Source of the DNA: Phycisphaerales bacterium
Lineage (GTDB): Bacteria > Planctomycetota > Phycisphaerae > Phycisphaerales > UBA1924
Direction of reading: 5' to 3'
Assembly (NCBI GenBank): GCA_040217175.1
Contig: JAVJNT010000001.1
Location: 930,001 to 994,000, forward strand
Length of the DNA stretch: 64,000 bases
Under the pieces are notes generated by a model. That model saw only the letters and a program-made list of their open reading frames with translations. It had not been told where the DNA came from and searched no databases. Below, in pieces: positions 16,984 to 25,444 of the stretch. Position numbers and translations under genes: made by a program. The stretch's first letter is position 1. Every line of letters starts with the position of its first letter.

Positions 16984-18489
16984 ATGATGCTCAGCAAGAC
17001 GGTCCGTGGATCGACCCTCGTGGCGTTCGGCGTGCTTTTCTCGGCTCCGGCTCTGGCCGACGACGCGGTCGCATGGCCCGACGGGTTCACGCCATTCACC
17101 GGCCGCGTCGACCAGGCGGACGTCATGGGCGGGTACACGAGCGAAACGGTCCTGATCCGATTGGCGGCTGGCCGCGCGGTGGACGCTGCGGGCCTCCCGG
17201 GGGTCATCGGGCTCGAGCCGGCCTTCGACGCGGCACCGGCCGATGACGTCCTCGCCGAGCGGCACGGCCTGACCCGTCTCTATGTTGCCACGCTCGAGCC
17301 GGGCGCCGATGCGAAGCAGGCGATCATCGATCTGGGTGCACTTGCTGGCATCGAACGAGCCGAACTGCTCGGCATCGGCGGCGTGCTCGCCACGACGCCC
17401 GACGACCCCGACTTTGGCTTGCAGTACGGACTGCTCAACACCGGGCAGACGATCAACGGCGTCGTGGGCACACCGGGTGCCGACATCAACGCCAGCGAGG
17501 CGTGGGTCGTCACCACGGGCGATCCCGACGTGATCATCGCCATCGTCGACACTGGCGTGAGCCAGAGCCACCCCGACCTGCAAGACAACGTGCTGCCCGG
17601 GTACAGCTCGGTCGGCGGGAGCTGGGACGACGACATCTTCATCAGCCACGGCACGCACTGCGCGGGCATCGCCAGCGGAGACACCGACAACGGCATCGGC
17701 ATCGCCGGCGTGGGCTGGGATTGCTCGATCCTCCCCGTCAAGGCGTTGGGCTTCCTCGGCACGGGCACCGAGGCCGACATTGCCGCCGGGGTGGTGTGGG
17801 CGGCCGACAACGGCGCCGACGTGATTTCGCTGAGCCTGGGCTCGCCCGACTTCGGCAGCGTGCTCGAGAATGCCTGCAACTACGCGGTCGACCTCGACGT
17901 CATCGTGGTGGCGGCCACGGGCAACACGCCGGGCGTGCCGATCTTTGCGCCTGCCAATTTCGACTCGACCATCGCCGTGGGCGCTACCGACAACCGCGAC
18001 CGGATCGCGAGCTTCACCACGACGGGGCCCGAGATGACCGTGACGGCTCCGGGCGTCGACGTCTGGAGCACCTGGGACACGCTGCCCCTCTTCGGCCCTG
18101 CCGACGGGTACGCCTTCCAGAGCGGCACGTCGATGGCCACGCCGCACGTGGCAGGCACCGTGGGCCTGATGCGGAGCGTGAATCGCTCGATCTCGCCCGA
18201 TCAGGTCCGCGCCATCTTCGAGGCGACCTCGGTCGACCTGGGTGCGCCGGGCTTCGATCCGACGTTCGGCTACGGCCGGATCGACGCGTTCGAGGCAGTG
18301 CTCGCCGCGGGCGGCGCCGCGCCCTGCCGGGCCGACATGGACGGCGATGGCTCGCTCACGCTCTTCGACTTCCTCGCGTTCCAGAACCTGTTCGACGCGG
18401 GCGACCTCGCCGCCGACTTCGACGGCGACGGCGACTTGACCCTGTTCGATTTCCTGGCGTTCCAGAACGAGTTCGACGCCGGGTGCTGA
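16984..18489 (+). CDS. Secreted S8 (subtilisin-like) protease with GC-type dockerin
   Basis: A 501-residue exported serine protease. A signal peptide (residues 1 to about 26, ending SAPALADD) is followed by a propeptide-like region and the S8 catalytic domain with Asp189 (IVDTGVSQSHPD), His222 (HGTHCAGIASG), the oxyanion Asn in ATGNTPG and Ser383 (SGTSMATPHVAG). After residue 447 comes the dockerin module: Cys448, then two EF-hand repeats (ADMDGDGSLTLFDFLAFQ and ADFDGDGDLTLFDFLAFQ) and a C-terminal Gly-Cys at 501. Both repeats keep the Ca2+-binding D-x-D-x-D spacing. The gene is followed by a second dockerin gene 62 bases downstream. It probably acts outside the cell, attached through the dockerin. 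Confidence 0.93.
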   Translation: MMLSKTVRGSTLVAFGVLFSAPALADDAVAWPDGFTPFTGRVDQADVMGGYTSETVLIRLAAGRAVDAAGLPGVIGLEPAFDAAPADDVLAERHGLTRLYVATLEPGADAKQAIIDLGALAGIERAELLGIGGVLATTPDDPDFGLQYGLLNTGQTINGVVGTPGADINASEAWVVTTGDPDVIIAIVDTGVSQSHPDLQDNVLPGYSSVGGSWDDDIFISHGTHCAGIASGDTDNGIGIAGVGWDCSILPVKALGFLGTGTEADIAAGVVWAADNGADVISLSLGSPDFGSVLENACNYAVDLDVIVVAATGNTPGVPIFAPANFDSTIAVGATDNRDRIASFTTTGPEMTVTAPGVDVWSTWDTLPLFGPADGYAFQSGTSMATPHVAGTVGLMRSVNRSISPDQVRAIFEATSVDLGAPGFDPTFGYGRIDAFEAVLAAGGAAPCRADMDGDGSLTLFDFLAFQNLFDAGDLAADFDGDGDLTLFDFLAFQNEFDAGC

Positions 18490-18551
18490 GGGATCGTCGG
18501 CGGCCCGGCGCTCGTTGGTGCCGTGGAGCCGACGCGACAAGGGGGTTCGAC

Positions 18552-19268
18552 ATGCTCAGGTCCATCGCAGCGGCTTCGCTGGTAGCGGTCGGTTCGTCGT
18601 GGGCGTTCGCCACGCCCTTCAACGACCTGCCCTCGTTCCTCGCGGCGGGCGGTGACGTGCAGCTCGTCGACTTCGACACGCTGCCCGACGGTTCGCCGAC
18701 GGTGGTTGGAGAGCTGGGGTCGCTGTACGACGAGTACGGGCTCGAGTTTCCGCTGGGCAACTTCATCACCGACACGATCCTCGTGACCATCTCGCCGCCA
18801 CGCACCTGGGATAGCGACACGCGGGTCGGGCAGGACATCGTGTTCGAGGTCAACATGACGCAGGCGGGCATCCGGGCCGTGGGTGCGCACAACGTCCGCT
18901 TCGGCTCGTTCCCCAACGGCGCGACGCTGCGGGCATTCGACGCCACGGGTGCAGAGATCGAGTCGGTCGACTCAGATGCAGACTTCGACACGCTGGACTT
19001 CTTCGGCCTCGTGACGGATGTCGACATCGCCCGCGTCACGATCACCGTCGACAACCCGATGGGCTGGGGACTGGACGATCTGTACGTCGGCGTGGGCGAG
19101 CCCTGCCGGGCCGACTTCGACGGCGATGGCTCGCTGACGATCTTCGACTTCCTGGCCTTCCAGAACGCGTTCGACGCGCGCGATCCCGCAGCCGACTTCG
19201 ACGGCGACGGTGCGTTCACGATCTTCGACTTTCTCGCGTTCCAGAACGCCTTCGCGGCGGGCTGCTAG
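18552..19268 (+). CDS. Exported protein with GC-type dockerin, unknown function
   Basis: A 238-residue protein with a signal peptide (MLRSIAAASLVAVGSSWAFA). A beta-rich domain of about 160 residues follows (VDFDTLPDGSP ... IVFEVNMTQAGIRAVGAHNVRFG ... ITVDNPMGWGLDDLYVG), a jelly-roll-like arrangement often seen before PEP-CTERM or dockerin tails. The last 57 residues are the dockerin: a Cys, repeat 1 ADFDGDGSLTIFDFLAFQ, repeat 2 ADFDGDGAFTIFDFLAFQ and a terminal Gly-Cys. The ATG at 18552 follows the protease gene by 62 bases without a clear terminator between, so the two may be co-expressed. Confidence 0.85.
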   Translation: MLRSIAAASLVAVGSSWAFATPFNDLPSFLAAGGDVQLVDFDTLPDGSPTVVGELGSLYDEYGLEFPLGNFITDTILVTISPPRTWDSDTRVGQDIVFEVNMTQAGIRAVGAHNVRFGSFPNGATLRAFDATGAEIESVDSDADFDTLDFFGLVTDVDIARVTITVDNPMGWGLDDLYVGVGEPCRADFDGDGSLTIFDFLAFQNAFDARDPAADFDGDGAFTIFDFLAFQNAFAAGC

Positions 19269-19276
19269 GCAGGGAG

Positions 19277-20164
19277 TCAGTCGCCCTCGTTCACGATGTA
19301 GGCGATCCAGGAGGCGTCCGCGTCGCCCTCGGTGGCGGGCTGGAAGTTGCCGTCACCGCCGCCGTCGCCGTCGTCGCCCTCCCAGTAGACCGTGGTCTTC
19401 GCGAAGCCGGCTTCGGCCAGCAGGTCGCGCAGCTCCGAGAGGTTCCACAGCCGCCAGTGGTAGGTGAAGGCGTTGCGCATCTCGGTGCCGTCCTTGAACT
19501 CGAAGTGGATGGCCGTGTCGAGCGTGGCGTCGATGGGGTTGTACTTGACCTGCTCCCAGATATACGTGAAGCCGCGGCACGCACGGCTCTCTTCCTGTTC
19601 CATCAGGCTCTCGTAGCCGCCGTAGCAATCCATGACGAAGAGACCGCCCGGTGCCAGGCTCTTGCGAACGGCCTTGAAGTACGACAGCAGATCGGCCCGC
19701 TGCATAAGCGCGTTGTAGCTGAAGTTCATTGCCAGGATGATGTCCATCTCGCTGCCGCGCTTGCCCGGCTCGCGCACGTCTCGGTTGCGGAGGGTCAGTC
19801 GTTCGCGCTGCTCCTCAGTAAGCTGAGAGAGCACGTGGTCGCGCCCCCACTGCAGCGTGGCCTCGTCGAGGTCGAGCCCGACGGCGATGTTCGTCGGCCG
19901 TCGGCGGACCCACTCGGCGCTCGTCTGGGCGGTGCCGCAAAAGTCCTCGCGGAGGCGGATGGCCTTGCGATCCCGGAGCGTCTGGTACGTCTCGTCGACG
20001 AAGTCGATCTCGCTCTCGACGTTCTGGACGGCGTCGGTGTAGAGCTGGTGGCGATCGGCCGTCGCGGCCGTCAGCTTCGGCGGCCGACCGGCATTCCTGC
20101 GGGCCGTGCGCTTCTTCGCGCGGGCGGACTTCGAACCGGACTTGTTCTTGGATTTATCGGCCAT
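19277..20164 (-). CDS. Class I SAM-dependent methyltransferase
   Basis: A 295-residue protein. The first 30 residues are strongly basic (KSKNKSGSKSARAKKRTARR), which may bind RNA or DNA. A methyltransferase domain follows: the acidic end of strand 2 at IAVGLDLDEATLQWG, strand 4 at DIILAMNFSYNAL and LAPGGLFVMDCYG. The glycine-rich motif I is atypical (LREDFCGTAQTSAEW). The C-terminus (about 255-275) has an acidic Gly/Asp-rich loop. The substrate is not known. It converges with the dockerin gene with eight bases between. Confidence 0.8.
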   Translation of the reverse strand: MADKSKNKSGSKSARAKKRTARRNAGRPPKLTAATADRHQLYTDAVQNVESEIDFVDETYQTLRDRKAIRLREDFCGTAQTSAEWVRRRPTNIAVGLDLDEATLQWGRDHVLSQLTEEQRERLTLRNRDVREPGKRGSEMDIILAMNFSYNALMQRADLLSYFKAVRKSLAPGGLFVMDCYGGYESLMEQEESRACRGFTYIWEQVKYNPIDATLDTAIHFEFKDGTEMRNAFTYHWRLWNLSELRDLLAEAGFAKTTVYWEGDDGDGGGDGNFQPATEGDADASWIAYIVNEGD

Positions 20165-20314
20165 CGCCGACTGTAGCGGCTCAAGTCTGCCGGTGCAGGC
20201 CTCGATGAATCGACGAGGGCCTAGAGTCGCCCGGCCGGAGCTTGGCCGCGCCGCGCGAGGCGGATCGAGGGATGCGGGTCGCCCATCTGGAGCGGCCGTT
20301 CAGGGAGGATCGGC

Positions 20315-21694
20315 ATGAAGCTGACGATGGTGGGCACGGGGTATGTTGGGCTGGTGACTGGTGTGTGCTTCGCGAACACCGGCAACGACGTCATCTGCCT
20401 CGACGTGCTGCGCGAAAAGGTCGACCAGATCAACCGCGGCGAGTGCCCGATCTACGAGCCGGGGCTCACCGAGCTCATGCAGCGCAACCTCAAGGCCGGC
20501 CGCCTCAGGGCCACCCTCGATAAGGACGAGGCCTACGAGGACGCCGAGATGATCTTCATCTGCGTGGGCACCCCCAGCGGAGCCGACGGCAAGGCCGACC
20601 TGAAGTACGTCATGCAGGCCGCCGACGACATCGCCGCCGTCATCAAGCGGCTCGGCCCGGGCCAGACGCCCAAGACCATCGTCGTCAAGAGCACCGTGCC
20701 CGTGGGCACCACGCTGGCCGTGCGGGACCGCATCCGCCAGACCGTCGGCGACATTCCCTTCACGGTGGGCGACAACCCGGAGTTCCTGAAGGAAGGCGAC
20801 GCGATCATCGACTTCAACAAGCCCGATCGCGTCGTCTGCGGCGTCGAGCATCCGGAGGATCCGGACGACCTGACCACCAAGCGGTTCCAGGAGGTCTACG
20901 AGCCCTTTACCCGCAACGGGCACCCGATCTTCATCATGGACATCCCCTCGGCCGAGATGGTCAAGTACGCCAGCAACAACTTCCTGGCGACCAAGATCAG
21001 CTTCATCAACGAGATGGCGATGCTCTGCGAGCAGTTCGGCGCCAACATCAACCGCGTACGCGAGGGCATGTGCAGCGACAGCCGCATCGGCCACAAGTTC
21101 CTCTACCCGGGCCTGGGCTACGGCGGGAGCTGCTTCCCCAAGGACACGCTGGCCGTCATCGGCATGGGCGAGCAGGCCGGCTTCGACACCCAGCTTTCCA
21201 AGGCGGTTCACGACGTCAACCAGCGCCAGCGGGCGTTGTTCTTCGACAAGATCCTCGCGCACTATGGCGGCTCCTTGGCGGGCAAGACGCTGGCGTTCTG
21301 GGGCATCGCCTTCAAGCCCAACACCGACGACGTGCGTGAGGCGCCGGCCCTGACGCTCATGAAGCTCGCCCACGAGCACGGCGCGACCGTCCGGGCCTAT
21401 GACTCGGTGGCCGACAAGACCGGCAAGCAGTCCCTCGACGAGATGGGCGTGCCCGCCGAAATCGTCGGCGACATGTACGACTGCCTCGAAGGCTGCGACG
21501 GCGTCGTCGTCTCCACCGACTGGGATGAGTTCAAGGCCCCCGACTTCGCACGCATGGGCCACCGCCTGGCGGAGAAGGTCATCTTCGACGGCCGCAACCT
21601 CTACAAGCGAGACCAGATGGCCGAGCTGGGCTTCAGCCACCACAGCGTGGGCCGGCCCAGCGTCCGGCAGGCCGGCGAGCCGCAAGGGGCCTGA
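20315..21694 (+). CDS. ugd: UDP-glucose 6-dehydrogenase
   Basis: A 459-residue cytoplasmic enzyme that oxidises UDP-glucose to UDP-glucuronate with two NAD. The N-terminal NAD-binding motif is GTGYVGLVTG (residues 7-16). Further family marks are VGTPSGADGKADL, KSTVPVGTT, NPEFLKEGDAI, and the active-site GYGGSCFPKDT with catalytic Cys273. The C-terminal half has WGIAFKPNTDDVREAP. An excellent SD (GGGAGGAT) precedes the ATG. The product is a precursor of acidic exopolysaccharides, so it can feed the polysaccharide locus at 35.8-47.5 kb, although it lies 15 kb away. Expression is presumably independent. Confidence 0.95.
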   Translation: MKLTMVGTGYVGLVTGVCFANTGNDVICLDVLREKVDQINRGECPIYEPGLTELMQRNLKAGRLRATLDKDEAYEDAEMIFICVGTPSGADGKADLKYVMQAADDIAAVIKRLGPGQTPKTIVVKSTVPVGTTLAVRDRIRQTVGDIPFTVGDNPEFLKEGDAIIDFNKPDRVVCGVEHPEDPDDLTTKRFQEVYEPFTRNGHPIFIMDIPSAEMVKYASNNFLATKISFINEMAMLCEQFGANINRVREGMCSDSRIGHKFLYPGLGYGGSCFPKDTLAVIGMGEQAGFDTQLSKAVHDVNQRQRALFFDKILAHYGGSLAGKTLAFWGIAFKPNTDDVREAPALTLMKLAHEHGATVRAYDSVADKTGKQSLDEMGVPAEIVGDMYDCLEGCDGVVVSTDWDEFKAPDFARMGHRLAEKVIFDGRNLYKRDQMAELGFSHHSVGRPSVRQAGEPQGA

Positions 21695-21790
21695 TCGGGC
21701 TCGGCTCACTCCGCCAGCGCCCAGCGTGGGCCCTACAGTCACGGCTCCCCGTCGGCCGTCGATCGGCGGGGCTGTCCCTTGGAGGTCTGA

Positions 21791-22279
21791 ATGCCCCTGC
21801 TGCTCGCGTTGAACCCGGTGCTTTCGAACCTGCTCATGCTGGTGTTCATCGCCGTGGCGGTCATCATGATCCTCATCGTGCTGATCCAGCGGCCGTCCGG
21901 CGGCGGGCTGAGCGGCGCCTTCGGTGCTTCGAGCGGGGGCTCGGGGCAGACCGCCTTCGGCGCCAAGACCGGAGACGCCCTCACGCTCATGACCATCGCC
22001 ACGTTCATCCTGTTCATCCTGACGGCGATCGTGCTGGTCTATGCCAGCCGGCCATCGTCCACCCCCACCGGCACGCCCGTGGCGGCACCCGAGGGCGAGC
22101 AGGTCCCAGCCGAACCTGCGACCGACGCGCCCGAGCCGGGCCTGGGCGACCCTGCGGATGCGCCGGCGGGCGAGACGTCAACCGACGAGCCAACGGACCC
22201 TGCCGACGGTCCGGAGACGGCCGATCCTGACCCCGAGCCCGAAACGCCAGCCAGCGGCGATCCGGAGCCCGGGTCGTGA
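21791..22279 (+). CDS. secG: Protein translocase subunit SecG
   Basis: A 162-residue inner-membrane protein of the SecYEG translocon. Two transmembrane helices (about 12-32 and 73-92) flank the conserved cytoplasmic loop with LIQRPSGGGLSGAFG and GSGQTAFGAKTGD, the hallmark of SecG. The protein is longer than usual (75-110 residues) because of a C-terminal acidic tail of about 65 residues rich in Pro, Glu, Asp and Thr (PEGEQVPAEPATDAPEPG and onward). Such tails are common in related bacteria. A GGAGG lies just upstream of the ATG. Confidence 0.93.
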   Translation: MPLLLALNPVLSNLLMLVFIAVAVIMILIVLIQRPSGGGLSGAFGASSGGSGQTAFGAKTGDALTLMTIATFILFILTAIVLVYASRPSSTPTGTPVAAPEGEQVPAEPATDAPEPGLGDPADAPAGETSTDEPTDPADGPETADPDPEPETPASGDPEPGS

Positions 22280-22307
22280 CCCGGCCTGTTCTCGTGCGGG
22301 GGCTCGC

Positions 22308-23186
22308 ATGATCCGCAGCATGACCGGATTCGGCGACGCGCGGTTGGAGCGCGGCGGGGTGACCTACAGCCTCGAGGTCCGATCGGTCAACCATCGCTAT
22401 CTCAAGGCGCAGGTCCGGCTTCCCGACGAATTCGCCCCGCTCGAAGGCGGTCTCGAAGAGACGCTTCGCGGCTTGCTCCAGCGCGGCAGCGTGACGGTGC
22501 GGTGCTCGGCCGAGGGATCGGCCAACGCTCAGGGCGGCGCGATCAACGAGTCAGTGCTCTCGGCCTACCTCGACGCCATCGACCAGGCCTCGGCAAAGGT
22601 ATCTGCCGACCGAGCCACGCCAACGGTCGACATGGCGACGCTGCTCTCGCTGCCCGGGGTGCTGCATGCCGAGCCCATGGACGCGCGGCTGGCCGCGGCG
22701 AGGACGGCCTTTCAGGAGTTGCTGCCGCTCGCGTGCGACAAGCTCGTCGAGATGCGCGTGAAGGAAGGGCAGGCGCTCCACGCCGAGCTGGTCGAGCTCT
22801 GCGGCGTCGTATCGGCTAGCCTCGCGGTGGTGCAGGACCGAGCGCCCGAGGTCAGCAAGCTCTACGAGTCTCGACTGAAGGCCAGGATCGAGCAGCTCTT
22901 GCCCGAGTCGGACCCCGTCGACATCGTGCGTGAGGTTGCCGCCTATGCCGAACGCTGCGACGTGAACGAGGAGATCTCCCGCCTGAGTGGTCACGTCGAA
23001 CAGTTCCTTGCCGGTATGGAAGAGGGCGGGCCCGTCGGCCGCAAGCTGGACTTCATCGCCCAAGAAATGCTGCGGGAAGCCAACACGATCGCCAGCAAGA
23101 GCCCCGATGCCGACCTTTCGCGGGCCGCCATCGACGCGAAGGCGGCGATCGACCGCATCAAAGAACAGGTCCAGAACGTCGAGTAG
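22308..23186 (+). CDS. yicC: YicC-family endoribonuclease
   Basis: A 292-residue protein of the YicC/RnhR endoribonuclease family, which cleaves small RNAs in E. coli. It begins MIRSMTGFGDARLERGG, the family hallmark, with SLEVRSVNHRYLKAQVRLPDEF just after. The C-terminal DUF1732 part has GRKLDFIAQEMLREANTIASKSPDADLSR, including the conserved E and H-like region. I chose the ATG at 22308. It follows secG by 28 bases and is followed closely by the kinase-like gene, so the three may form one transcript. Confidence 0.92.
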   Translation: MIRSMTGFGDARLERGGVTYSLEVRSVNHRYLKAQVRLPDEFAPLEGGLEETLRGLLQRGSVTVRCSAEGSANAQGGAINESVLSAYLDAIDQASAKVSADRATPTVDMATLLSLPGVLHAEPMDARLAAARTAFQELLPLACDKLVEMRVKEGQALHAELVELCGVVSASLAVVQDRAPEVSKLYESRLKARIEQLLPESDPVDIVREVAAYAERCDVNEEISRLSGHVEQFLAGMEEGGPVGRKLDFIAQEMLREANTIASKSPDADLSRAAIDAKAAIDRIKEQVQNVE

Positions 23187-23190
23187 CGTC

Positions 23191-24309
23191 GTGGGCCGGG
23201 ACGCACCACAGCAAGAGCAGGCTACGCCAGTCGATCCCGAGGTCCTCGCTGCGGCCGAAGCCCAAGCGGGCTTCGCGGTGGGTGAGGTGCACCATGTGCG
23301 CGTGCACTTTCCCATCGGACAGGTCACCAAGGCCGCGCCGCTGAACGCCGGCTCGCCCATGGCGCCCAAGATCGTGCTGATGGGCTCGCTCTCGGGCCCA
23401 GTCGTGCTGAAGCGGCTCGCGCCCGGGCGCGACGGACCCGAATTCGTGCACGTCATCCACTCGATCCACCGCCGGCTCGCGGCGCACGGCTTCCCGCTTG
23501 CTCCGCTGCTTCCCACGCGCGGCGGCGCGAGCGCGCTGCGGCTGGAGGGCCGGGCCTATGAGGTGTGCGGATTCGTGCGAGGCGGCAAGTGCGATCGCTC
23601 GTCGGTGCAGACGCGGCTCGCGGGCGAGGCGCTCGGTCGTTACCACGCGCTACTGGCCAATGCCCACGATCACCTCGGCGCGATGGGCCGTTCGATCGGC
23701 GAGCCGCTCACAGGCGTGTACCACGACGATGCGCGCATCCGCCGCGCACTGGCACGGCTGCCGCAAGCCCTGGACGCCCGCGGCGGCGACGAGCTGGCCG
23801 CCCGGCTCGGCTCGCTGTACGAGCGATCCGCGGCACGCGCCCGAGACGCCCTCTCGGGCGAGCGTTTCCAGATCGTTCACGGCGACTGGCACCCCGGAAA
23901 CCTGCTGTTCGATCAGGACGCCATCGCGGCGGTGCTCGACCACGAGTCGGCGGGCATGGCGCCGGCGATGCTCGACATCGCCAACGGCGCACTGCAGTTC
24001 TCGCTGCAAGGGACCGGGGCCGATTTCCGACAGTGGCCCACGCCGCCGGATGCCGACAGGCTCGACGCGTTCCTGGCCGGCGTGCACGGCGGGCGGGCGA
24101 TGATCGGGGTGCCGGGCGTCTCGCAGCAGTCGCTGGAAGGGCTTCCGTGGCTCATGGCCGAGGCGTTGATCGCCGAGGCGGCCGTGCCGATCGCCTCGTC
24201 GGGTGCGTTCCACGGCCGCGACCCGGCACCGTTCTTACGCATGGTGGCGCGAAAGGCCCAGTGGCTGGCCGATAACCCCGCCGACGTGCTCGACCACGCC
24301 CGGCCCTGA
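23191..24309 (+). CDS. APH-fold (aminoglycoside phosphotransferase-like) kinase
   Basis: A 372-residue cytoplasmic protein with the fold of aminoglycoside/choline kinases. The catalytic loop is HGDWHPGNLLFD (His230, Asp232, Asn237), followed by the metal-binding Asp in VLDHESAG (a DFE/DFD equivalent). The N-terminal lobe has KIVLMGSLSGPVVLKRLAPG with the ATP lysine. The start is a GTG at 23191, four bases after the yicC stop. Such proteins phosphorylate small molecules such as sugars, choline or antibiotics. The substrate here cannot be named, and the context (yicC) does not help. Confidence 0.82.
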   Translation: MGRDAPQQEQATPVDPEVLAAAEAQAGFAVGEVHHVRVHFPIGQVTKAAPLNAGSPMAPKIVLMGSLSGPVVLKRLAPGRDGPEFVHVIHSIHRRLAAHGFPLAPLLPTRGGASALRLEGRAYEVCGFVRGGKCDRSSVQTRLAGEALGRYHALLANAHDHLGAMGRSIGEPLTGVYHDDARIRRALARLPQALDARGGDELAARLGSLYERSAARARDALSGERFQIVHGDWHPGNLLFDQDAIAAVLDHESAGMAPAMLDIANGALQFSLQGTGADFRQWPTPPDADRLDAFLAGVHGGRAMIGVPGVSQQSLEGLPWLMAEALIAEAAVPIASSGAFHGRDPAPFLRMVARKAQWLADNPADVLDHARP

Positions 24310-24331
24310 AGGACGCGGTACCATTGGGGCG

Positions 24332-25441
24332 ATGTCACGCGCTCGTGGACATGTCGCCGCCGCCGTGTGCGTCTTGTGCGTGGCCGCGACCGCCGTCCGA
24401 GCACACCTGCCGCAGACGCCCGAAGACGAGGCCGCTCGCGAGGCCGTTGCCGCGCTGGCCAGCGAAAACTGGCCCGACCGCATCGCCGCCAGCAGCGAAC
24501 TGATGGATCTCACCCGCGAGCTCGACCCCGCCCGCGCGTTGGGCGTGCTGGAGCGCGCATTGACCGACTGGCTCTCGGGCGAGCAGCGCGGCGACGGTGA
24601 CCGAGCCGAGGTCCTCGCACGGTTCGAGCTGGCCGCGGTCGAGGCGTTCTTCGCGGCGCCGCGGGCGGGCCTCGGCATCACGTACGACTCTGCAGTCACG
24701 TCCCGAGGCGTCAGGCTGGGTGACACGGTCGAGGGATTCGACGCCCACGGCACGCTCCGTGGCGGCGACATCGTGCTGAGCCTGTCGGACGTTCCGATCG
24801 AGGCGCAATCGATGGACCTGGCCGTGGCGATCGCCTCGCACCTGCCCGGCGAGACCTGCACAATCTCGCTGTTGCGCAACGGCGAGCCCATGGAGGTCCG
24901 TGTCCGACTCGGGCGGCGAGGCGACCTCAGGGCCGCGGGCCAGCTCCGCGAGTCGGTGCTCCGGCGGGCCTGGGCGCTCCGGATGAACCGCCTGCGTGGC
25001 GGCGAAGACTCCGCCGCACTGGGCGCTGAACGGGCCCGCGCGATCACGGCGGCCCCGCCATCGGCCAACCCGCGACGGCTGCGGGTGACGATGCCAGACG
25101 TTGCGCTCGGCGGCGAGCCCGGCACGACAACGAATACCTACGCGGGCGTCGTCGCGCGATTCGCCGACGGCAATACGCCGGAAGACGCACTCCAACAAGA
25201 GCTTCGCCGCGTGCAGCGCGACCTCGCTCGGGCCTTCCAGCGGTCCAACGAAATCGAGGCGACCCTGCGTCAGCTGTTAGCCGAGGTCCGGATGACGGCA
25301 GATACGGCCGACGGCCGGGCGCACGCCCAACGGTTGCAGAAGCGGATCTCGGAGTTGCGTGAGCAACTGGCGTCGGTGCAGCAGGACCAGCGGCGGCTGG
25401 CAGATGAACGCAGCCAGATCTTGCGGGCGCTCAGCCAGTAG
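24332..25441 (+). CDS. Exported PDZ-domain protein with C-terminal coiled coil
   Basis: A 369-residue protein with a signal peptide (MSRARGHVAAAVCVLCVAATAVRAH). A helical region (about 30-105) precedes a PDZ domain (about 110-205: GLGITYDSAVTSRGVRLGD ... GGDIVLSLSDVPIEAQ ... CTISLLRNGEPMEVRVRLGRRG). The C-terminal 85 residues are a long coiled coil (LRQLLAEVRMTADTADG, SELREQLASVQQDQRRLADERS). No protease domain is present. A periplasmic scaffold or regulatory role is plausible. The ATG at 24332 follows the kinase gene by 22 bases. Confidence 0.78.
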   Translation: MSRARGHVAAAVCVLCVAATAVRAHLPQTPEDEAAREAVAALASENWPDRIAASSELMDLTRELDPARALGVLERALTDWLSGEQRGDGDRAEVLARFELAAVEAFFAAPRAGLGITYDSAVTSRGVRLGDTVEGFDAHGTLRGGDIVLSLSDVPIEAQSMDLAVAIASHLPGETCTISLLRNGEPMEVRVRLGRRGDLRAAGQLRESVLRRAWALRMNRLRGGEDSAALGAERARAITAAPPSANPRRLRVTMPDVALGGEPGTTTNTYAGVVARFADGNTPEDALQQELRRVQRDLARAFQRSNEIEATLRQLLAEVRMTADTADGRAHAQRLQKRISELREQLASVQQDQRRLADERSQILRALSQ

Positions 25442-25444
25442 CCA

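Noticed and set aside
18325-18486. Dockerin repeats as a CRISPR-like or minisatellite array
   Set aside because: Only two units, in frame and coding for EF-hand loops; a protein repeat.
16969-18540. 523-codon minus-strand open frame opposite the S8 protease
   Set aside because: Shadow: the plus strand has an intact catalytic triad and dockerin.
20300-21742. 480-codon minus-strand open frame opposite ugd
   Set aside because: Shadow of ugd, which has all family motifs.
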